Source of the DNA: Neorhizobium galegae bv. orientalis str. HAMBI 540
GTDB taxonomy: Bacteria; Pseudomonadota; Alphaproteobacteria; Rhizobiales; Rhizobiaceae
Assembly (NCBI RefSeq): GCF_000731315.1
Contig: NZ_HG938354.1
Location: 372,001-436,000 of the forward strand
Reading direction: 5' to 3'
Length of the DNA: 64,000 nt
A model generated the notes under the pieces. It saw only the letters and a list, made by a program, of their open reading frames with translations. It did no database searches and had not been told where the DNA came from. This document shows, in pieces, positions 59,113 to 64,000 of the stretch. The position numbers were made by a program, and so were the translations under genes. Every line of letters starts with the position of its first letter. Position 1 is the stretch's first letter.

Positions 59113-60450
59113 GTGACGGGTACCGAGGACACTGCCATGAACACGCCGCAGCCAGCTTCTTCGCAACAGATCCTTGGACCTGCCATGGCAGCGATTGAGC
59201 GGGATGTCGAGGTTGCTGTCGATGATCTGGCCCGGATGATCGAAGTTGACACCTCATTCCCGCCGGGTCTGGGCTATGACGCTTTTGCCGATCTGATGGC
59301 CGAACTGCTTTCGCCCCTGGGGTTTGACTTCGAGCGGGTCGTCGTGCCGCGTGATCTTTGGTACGTGGCCGGGGGACCGGCATCCGGCGAGCGGACCAAT
59401 CTCATTGCTACCCGCGAAACGGGAAAGCCCGTCTGCGGTCTTTATTATCATGTCGACACGGTCCCGGTCGCGCCTGGCTGGGCACGCGATCCTTTGAAAC
59501 TGACCGTCGAGGGTGACGATCTGTTCGGGCTCGGCGCAGCCGACATGAAGGGCACGATCGCAGCAACCCTGCTGGCGTTGCGGGCCGCCAAAAAATGCGG
59601 CCTGCCTCTGTATTACGATCCGATGCTGCTCCTCTGCACCGATGAGGAAGGAGGCCTATATCCCGGCATTCGCTATCTGGCGGAGCAGGGCATGTTGAAA
59701 GGTCATATCCTCAATTTCAACGGGTCCGCGGCGCCGCGTATCTGGGCGGGCTGCTTCGGCGTCTTCCATCTGCAGGTGACGATTAGAGGGCACGCCGTGC
59801 ATGCGGGCGAAGGCAATCGCACCGGCGCCGGCATCAATGCTATCGAAGGCGCCTTGCCCTTGCTCAATGCCTTGATGGCCTTGAAGCCGGTCGTGGCCAG
59901 CCGGGCATCCGCGCTGACGCCGCCGCCGCACGCGTCAGGGCCGCTGCGACCGCAGCTTTCGATTTCGGCCGTGAACGGCGGTACCGCCGGCGGACAGGTG
60001 CCGGCGGAGATCAAGATTCTCGTGAGCCGGCGTTACGCTCCGGAAGAAAGCTATGAGGATGCGCGCGCCGAGATCGAAAGCCTGATCCGCGACGGCGTTG
60101 CCGGCACGGGGCTGGGGCTCGAAATTGATCTGGTCGGACACCTCATCCCGACGGGCGATCCGGAAGGTCCGCATTGGCCACGCTGGCAAAAGGCGCTGTC
60201 GCTGGGCTTCGGTTACAAGCCGGAAGACTTTCAAAAATGGGGCGCCGCAAGCTGCTCCGATTTCGGCTACGTGCAGAGGTCCGGTTTTGGGCAGGAGGTG
60301 CTGCTGGGCGGGCTCGGCCGCCCGGAAAGCTGCATCCACAGTCCTGAAGAGCATACCACCCGCCAGGACATCATCGCCCTGGCGAAAAGCATACTGGCCT
60401 ATCTCGCGGCGGACTTTGCCGCCGACGCCATTCCTGAAAACCGCGCCTGA
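59113..60450 (+). CDS. M20-family metallopeptidase/amidohydrolase (ArgE/DapE type)
   Basis: Di-zinc hydrolase of 445 residues that removes acyl groups from amino acids or cleaves dipeptides. Zinc ligands are seen in GLYYHVDTVP (H, D), FGLGAADMKGTIA (D), LLLCTDEEGGL (E catalytic, E ligand) and IHSPEEHTT (late H). The lid domain has RGHAVHAGEGNRTG. GTG at 59113 has GGGAGG five bases upstream; ATG 59137 with GAGG is a plausible alternative. It is the first gene of the operon with a dipeptide-type ABC importer, so it probably hydrolyses the imported substrate in the cytosol. Confidence 0.9.
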   Translation: MTGTEDTAMNTPQPASSQQILGPAMAAIERDVEVAVDDLARMIEVDTSFPPGLGYDAFADLMAELLSPLGFDFERVVVPRDLWYVAGGPASGERTNLIATRETGKPVCGLYYHVDTVPVAPGWARDPLKLTVEGDDLFGLGAADMKGTIAATLLALRAAKKCGLPLYYDPMLLLCTDEEGGLYPGIRYLAEQGMLKGHILNFNGSAAPRIWAGCFGVFHLQVTIRGHAVHAGEGNRTGAGINAIEGALPLLNALMALKPVVASRASALTPPPHASGPLRPQLSISAVNGGTAGGQVPAEIKILVSRRYAPEESYEDARAEIESLIRDGVAGTGLGLEIDLVGHLIPTGDPEGPHWPRWQKALSLGFGYKPEDFQKWGAASCSDFGYVQRSGFGQEVLLGGLGRPESCIHSPEEHTTRQDIIALAKSILAYLAADFAADAIPENRA

Positions 60451-60469
60451 ACCATAAGGGAACTGAAAA

Positions 60470-62020
60470 ATGCTGGAAATGAAACGTCGCCTCTTCCTCG
60501 CCGGCACCGCCGCCGTCTTTGCTGCACCGGCGCTTGGCCTGGCGCAGACCGCAAAGCCGGCCAAGGGCGGCACGCTGCGCATCTCCGTCGACCAGGCGGC
60601 AAGCGTCATCCATCCGCTTTTGACCCGCGTCAACCCGGAATACCTGGTGACCGAGCTGCTCTATAGCAACCTGACACGCCTGAAGGTCGACATGTCGGTC
60701 GAGCCGGATCTGGCCGAAAGCTGGATGCCCAATGACGGCCTGACCGAATGGACGTTCAAGCTGCGCAAGGGCGTGACCTTCCATGACGGCTCGCCGTTCA
60801 CGGCAAAGGACGTCGTCGCCACCTTCAAGGCAATCCTCGATCCGGCAACCGCGTCGCCCGGCCGCAACAATGTCGGCCCGATCTCCGACATCGTCGCCGT
60901 CGACGATACGACCGTGCTGTTCAAGCTCTCCGGCGCCTATGCCGACTTGCCGGTCGCAATGGCCTACACCAACGCTCGCATCATTCCGGCCTCGATCGCC
61001 ACCGGCGACCTCAAGAGCCTTTCCACCAAGGCTGTGGGCACCGGGCCGTTCAAGCTGGTATCCTACGAGCCGGACCGCCTGATCGTCGTCGAACGCAACC
61101 CGAATTATTACGACCCGGCACGCCCTTATCTCGATCGTATCGAGGTTCAGGTGTTCCCGGATATCTCCGCCGAAGGCTCGGCGATGATCGCCGGCAATGT
61201 CGACATCATCTCGACGCTGCAGCCGACCGAATACCTGCGGCTTGACGGCAATGACGGCGTCGAGGTCCTGCGCACGCCGTCCGGCCAGTTCTGCAACATC
61301 AACTTCGGTTGCGACACCGCACCGTTCAACGACGCGCGCGTCCGCCGTGCGATTGCGCTCACGGTCGATCGCGAGGCGATGGTCAACTTCGTGACCGAAG
61401 GTTTTGGCACGCCAGGCAACGACACGCCGCTGAACCCGTCCTACCAGTTCTTCAAGGCTGCCAAACAGCGCCAGAAGAATATCGCGGAAGCCAAGAAGCT
61501 GCTCGCGGAAGCCGGTTTCCCGAATGGCCTGCAAGCGACGCTCATCGCCTCCGACCGCCCGGCGGTGCGCACGCAGCTTGCCGTCGCCCTCAAGGAAATG
61601 GCCAAGGAAGCCGGCATTACCATCAACGTCCAGACGATGCCGCATGCCACCTATCTGGAGCAGGTGTGGAAGAAGGGCAGCTTCTACGTCGGCTTCTACA
61701 ACATGCAGCCGACCCCGGACGGAATCTTCAAGCTTCTTTATACCTCGGATGCCTCCTGGAACGAGACGCGCTGGAACAACAAGGCCTTCGACGCCTTGGT
61801 CGCCGAAGCCCGCGGCACGATCGACGCGGCCAAGCGCACCGAGCTTTATACCAAGGCCCAGGAACTGATGAACGAGGAAGTACCCTCGATTATCCCCTCC
61901 TTCTTCGACGTGCTGTCGGCCAAGCGCAGCTGGGTCAAGGGTTACGAAGCGCATCCGCGCGCCTCGGTCTTCCGCCTCGACTACGCCTCCCTGACCGACA
62001 AGGCGCCCAAGCGCGGCTGA
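60470..62020 (+). CDS. ABC transporter substrate-binding protein, family 5 (peptide/opine/nickel)
   Basis: Periplasmic receptor of 516 residues. The N-terminus EMKRRLFLAGTAAVFAAPAL has a twin-arginine (Tat-like) signal. Family signatures are TELLYSNLTRLKVDMSVEPD, LAESWMPNDGLTEWTFKLRK with GVTFHDGSPFTAKDVVATF, and DARVRRAIALTVDREAMVNF. The class binds peptides, opines, glutathione or glycosides. AAGGGAA precedes the ATG at 60470. It lies 20 bp after the M20 hydrolase. A perfect 11-bp hairpin separates it from the permease genes. Confidence 0.94.
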   Translation: MLEMKRRLFLAGTAAVFAAPALGLAQTAKPAKGGTLRISVDQAASVIHPLLTRVNPEYLVTELLYSNLTRLKVDMSVEPDLAESWMPNDGLTEWTFKLRKGVTFHDGSPFTAKDVVATFKAILDPATASPGRNNVGPISDIVAVDDTTVLFKLSGAYADLPVAMAYTNARIIPASIATGDLKSLSTKAVGTGPFKLVSYEPDRLIVVERNPNYYDPARPYLDRIEVQVFPDISAEGSAMIAGNVDIISTLQPTEYLRLDGNDGVEVLRTPSGQFCNINFGCDTAPFNDARVRRAIALTVDREAMVNFVTEGFGTPGNDTPLNPSYQFFKAAKQRQKNIAEAKKLLAEAGFPNGLQATLIASDRPAVRTQLAVALKEMAKEAGITINVQTMPHATYLEQVWKKGSFYVGFYNMQPTPDGIFKLLYTSDASWNETRWNNKAFDALVAEARGTIDAAKRTELYTKAQELMNEEVPSIIPSFFDVLSAKRSWVKGYEAHPRASVFRLDYASLTDKAPKRG

Positions 62021-62031
62021 TCCCGAACAAT

Positions 62032-62056
62032 GCCGGACGCTCTTTGAGCGTCCGGC
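62032..62056 (+). terminator. Intercistronic hairpin between peptide-binding protein and permease
   Basis: GCCGGACGCTC / GAGCGTCCGGC perfect 11-bp stem with a TTT loop, 11 bp after the binding-protein stop and 22 bp before the permease start. It probably protects the receptor mRNA or thins read-through into the permease genes. Confidence 0.7.
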
Positions 62057-62078
62057 TGGTGGAACAAGGAACACGACC

Positions 62079-63026
62079 GTGTCCCCGAACTATATAGCCA
62101 AGCGGCTGGTGATGATCGTCTATACGCTCTTCATCGTATCGCTCATCGTTTTCGCCATCACCCAGATCCTGCCGGCCGATGCCGCCGTCATGATGCTGGG
62201 TGAGAATGCGACACAGGACGCCCTCGCGGCGCTGCGGGAAAACATGGGGCTCAACGCCCCAGTGTGGCAGCAATATGCAACGTGGCTCGGCCACGTGCTG
62301 CAGGGCAACCTCGGCACCTCGCTGCGCACCGGCCAGCCTGTCGGCCCGGTCATGTTCGAGGCGCTCGGCCGCTCGCTGCTTTTGGCCTTCCTGTCGATCG
62401 GCCTGATGCTGGTTCTCGCCATTCCGCTCGGCATCATCGCCGCCGTCCGTCGCGGCAAGATCGCCGACATGGTCGTCAGCCTGATCTCCTATGCCGGGGT
62501 GGCGCTTCCCGAATTCGTTACCGCGACCGTTGCCGTCCTCGTCTTTGCCGACCTGATGAAATGGTTGCCGCCGACCGGCTATGTGCCGCTCACCGAAAAT
62601 TTTGCGGGCGGCATCGCCCATCTGGTCCTGCCGGTCTGCGTCATTTCGGTGATCCTGATCGCCCACGTCTCGCGGATGGTTCGCTCGGAACTCGTCGACG
62701 TGCTGCACACCGATTATATCCGCGCCGCCCGGCTGAAGGGGATTTCGCGCGGACAGGTCCTTCGTCGCCACGCGCTACGCAATGCGCTGTTGCCGACCAT
62801 CACCATCGTTGCGCTCGATGTGGGTTACCTGCTCGGCGGCGTCATCGTCGTCGAAGAGATCTTTGCCATTCCCGGCATTGGCCGCCAGCTGATCGTGGCG
62901 ATCCAGGCGCGTGACCTGCCGGCCATCCAGGCTGGCGTGCTGATCATGGCGGCCACCTATTCGATCGTCAATTTCATCGCCGACATCCTCTATGCCTGGC
63001 TCGACAAGAGGATACAGTATGACTGA
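62079..63026 (+). CDS. Dipeptide-type ABC transporter permease, DppB-like
   Basis: Inner-membrane permease of 315 residues with six helices. It has DppB-type features: IAKRLVMIVYTLFIVSLIVF, LRENMGLNAPVWQQYATWL, SRMVRSELVDVLHTDYIRAA with the EAA loop ARLKGISRGQVLRRHALRNA, and the end YAWLDKRIQYD. GTG at 62079 has AAGGA upstream. Its stop overlaps the next permease start by 8 bp. Confidence 0.95.
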   Translation: MSPNYIAKRLVMIVYTLFIVSLIVFAITQILPADAAVMMLGENATQDALAALRENMGLNAPVWQQYATWLGHVLQGNLGTSLRTGQPVGPVMFEALGRSLLLAFLSIGLMLVLAIPLGIIAAVRRGKIADMVVSLISYAGVALPEFVTATVAVLVFADLMKWLPPTGYVPLTENFAGGIAHLVLPVCVISVILIAHVSRMVRSELVDVLHTDYIRAARLKGISRGQVLRRHALRNALLPTITIVALDVGYLLGGVIVVEEIFAIPGIGRQLIVAIQARDLPAIQAGVLIMAATYSIVNFIADILYAWLDKRIQYD

Positions 63027-63843
63027 TTTCATCAAACGCCTCCTGCGCACGCCGCAGGGCGCGATCGGCATGTTGCTTGTCCTGCTGGTGCTGGTCATCG
63101 TGCTGTTCGGACCAATGCTTGCGCCGCACGACCCGGACACTCTTGCGCCGCTTACGCGATACAAGGGGCCGAGCGCCGCCTATTGGCTGGGAACCGATCA
63201 ATACGGCCGCGACATCTTCAGCCGCCTGCTGATCGGCGCCCGCGCCACCGTGGTCATGGCCGTGCTCGCAACCATCGCCGGGACGCTGCTCGGCGCCTTC
63301 GTCGGCACCACCTCCGCCTTCCTCGGCGGCCGGGCGGACGAATTGATCATGCGCACGATCGATGCCGTCATGTCGATCCCGAGCCTGCTGTTTGCGCTTC
63401 TGGTGGTCAACCTCCTGGGCTCCAGCACGGTCAACGCGCTGATCGCCGTTGCCATCGCGTTTGCGCCGGGCATGGCCCGCATCACCCGCAGCGTCGCGCT
63501 GTCGGTGCGCAAGCAGGATTATGTCAATGCGGCGGTCGCCCGTGGCGAAAGCTCTGCCTATATCATCCTGCGGGAAATGCTGCCGAACGTCATCGCGCCG
63601 ATCATCGTCGAGATGACCATCCGCATCTCCTTTGCGGTCATGCTGTTTGCGACGCTCAGTTTTCTCGGCCTCGGCGCGCAGCCGCCGGCGGCCGAATGGG
63701 GCCTGATGGTCTCGGAGGCGCGCCGCTACATGCACCTGAGTGCCGGCATCCTGATCTGGCCGAGCGTGGCGATCGCCGTCGTCGCCGTTGGCTTCAACCT
63801 TCTGGGCGACGGTCTTCGCGATGCCCTCAATCCGCGAACCTGA
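63019..63843 (+). CDS. Dipeptide-type ABC transporter permease, DppC-like
   Basis: Inner-membrane permease of 274 residues with six helices. It has the DppC N-terminal pattern MLAPHDPDTLAPL, WLGTDQYGRDIFSRLLIGAR, the EAA loop NAAVARGESSAYIILREMLP and the end FNLLGDGLRDALNPR. The ATG at 63019 overlaps the DppB stop. It forms the channel with the previous subunit and is followed 10 bp later by the ATPase gene. Confidence 0.95.
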   Translation: MTDFIKRLLRTPQGAIGMLLVLLVLVIVLFGPMLAPHDPDTLAPLTRYKGPSAAYWLGTDQYGRDIFSRLLIGARATVVMAVLATIAGTLLGAFVGTTSAFLGGRADELIMRTIDAVMSIPSLLFALLVVNLLGSSTVNALIAVAIAFAPGMARITRSVALSVRKQDYVNAAVARGESSAYIILREMLPNVIAPIIVEMTIRISFAVMLFATLSFLGLGAQPPAAEWGLMVSEARRYMHLSAGILIWPSVAIAVVAVGFNLLGDGLRDALNPRT

Positions 63844-63853
63844 GGCCGCCATC

Positions 63854-64000
63854 ATGACGACAAAACCAGAAACTCCGGTTCTCGCGATCGAGAACTACTC
63901 ATTGGATTATGACACGGCCTCCGGCGTCTTCCATGCGCTCAAGAACATCGACCTTTCCGTCCACCGAGGCGAAATCCTCGGCCTGGTTGGTGAGTCCGGC
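63854..64000 (+). CDS. Dipeptide-type ABC transporter ATP-binding protein (N-terminal fragment, runs off window)
   Basis: 49 codons are visible: a start after GGCCGCC, the strand VLAIENYSLDY, and LKNIDLSVHRGEILGLVGES leading into Walker A, where the window ends. This is the DppD-type ATPase of the M20-linked importer. Whether it is single-domain or fused, like the gene at the left edge, cannot be seen. Confidence 0.9.
   Translation, partial: MTTKPETPVLAIENYSLDYDTASGVFHALKNIDLSVHRGEILGLVGESG

Noticed and set aside
60371..62074. 567-codon leftward open frame
   Set aside because: Antisense to the peptide-binding protein gene, which has a signal peptide, family motifs and a ribosome-binding site.
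1..64000. CRISPR arrays, tRNA/rRNA genes, prophage, replication or conjugation genes
   Set aside because: No regularly spaced repeats, cloverleaf-like tRNA sequence, rRNA signature or phage/plasmid backbone genes were seen on either strand.

Overview
The window reads as an accessory-metabolism segment of an alphaproteobacterium of the Rhizobiales, most likely a Rhizobium/Agrobacterium/Sinorhizobium relative and plausibly a megaplasmid or chromid. The evidence is high GC content, very dense transport and sugar-acid catabolism, many short GntR-controlled operons, an FMN-riboswitch ribB, a CYP199A-like P450 and an IS21-type remnant. No rRNA, tRNA, CRISPR array or replication gene was seen. Family calls come from reading the translated sequence only; no database search was run.

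Layout. 1-1823: a two-domain peptide-type ABC ATPase cut by the window edge. 2173-10913: a sugar-acid block with an enolase-superfamily enzyme, an EamA permease, a TRAP transporter, a GntR/FCD regulator, an FAD-linked 2-hydroxyacid dehydrogenase and the D-erythronate dehydrogenase denD. A near-identical 15-bp operator lies before the TRAP genes and before the dehydrogenases. 11096-16141: a four-gene overlapping surface-glycan operon (acyltransferase, two GT2 glycosyltransferases, ABC exporter). 16486-24418: an RND efflux pump, an OmpR-type response regulator, a MipA/OmpV porin-like protein and a sensor kinase. The same GTAAC-N5-KTAAT box precedes all three promoter regions. 24415-25362: a lone glycosyltransferase.

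25766-33684: a nine-gene operon running solute-binding protein, LivH, LivM, LivG, LivF, cytochrome P450 (CYP199A-like), [2Fe-2S] ferredoxin, ferredoxin reductase and MarR regulator. Two similar palindromes bracket its promoter. It looks like a self-contained system that imports and hydroxylates or demethylates an aromatic acid. 34381-35262: ribB with an FMN riboswitch. 35404-45799: a divergent polyol/branched-sugar cluster. It encodes a ribose-type ABC importer, two SDR dehydrogenases, triose-phosphate isomerase, a split transketolase, an FGGY kinase and a SorC regulator, with three matching operator candidates.

46064-46500: remains of an IS21-family element. 46617-55704: two convergent sugar-acid operons. 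One holds a GntR, a DapA-type aldolase and an enolase-superfamily dehydratase; the other holds a GntR, a TRAP transporter, a zinc alcohol dehydrogenase and UxuA. 55807-58193: LysR, a Tat-exported metallo-beta-lactamase-fold protein with a damaged metal site, and an NTF2-like protein. 58257-64000: a GntR/UTRA regulator divergent from an M20 amidohydrolase and a dipeptide-type ABC transporter that runs off the right edge.

Most units follow one plan: a dedicated importer, one to three oxidative or dehydratase steps, and a local repressor with palindromes at its own promoter. Three solute-binding-protein genes are followed by a strong hairpin before the permease gene.
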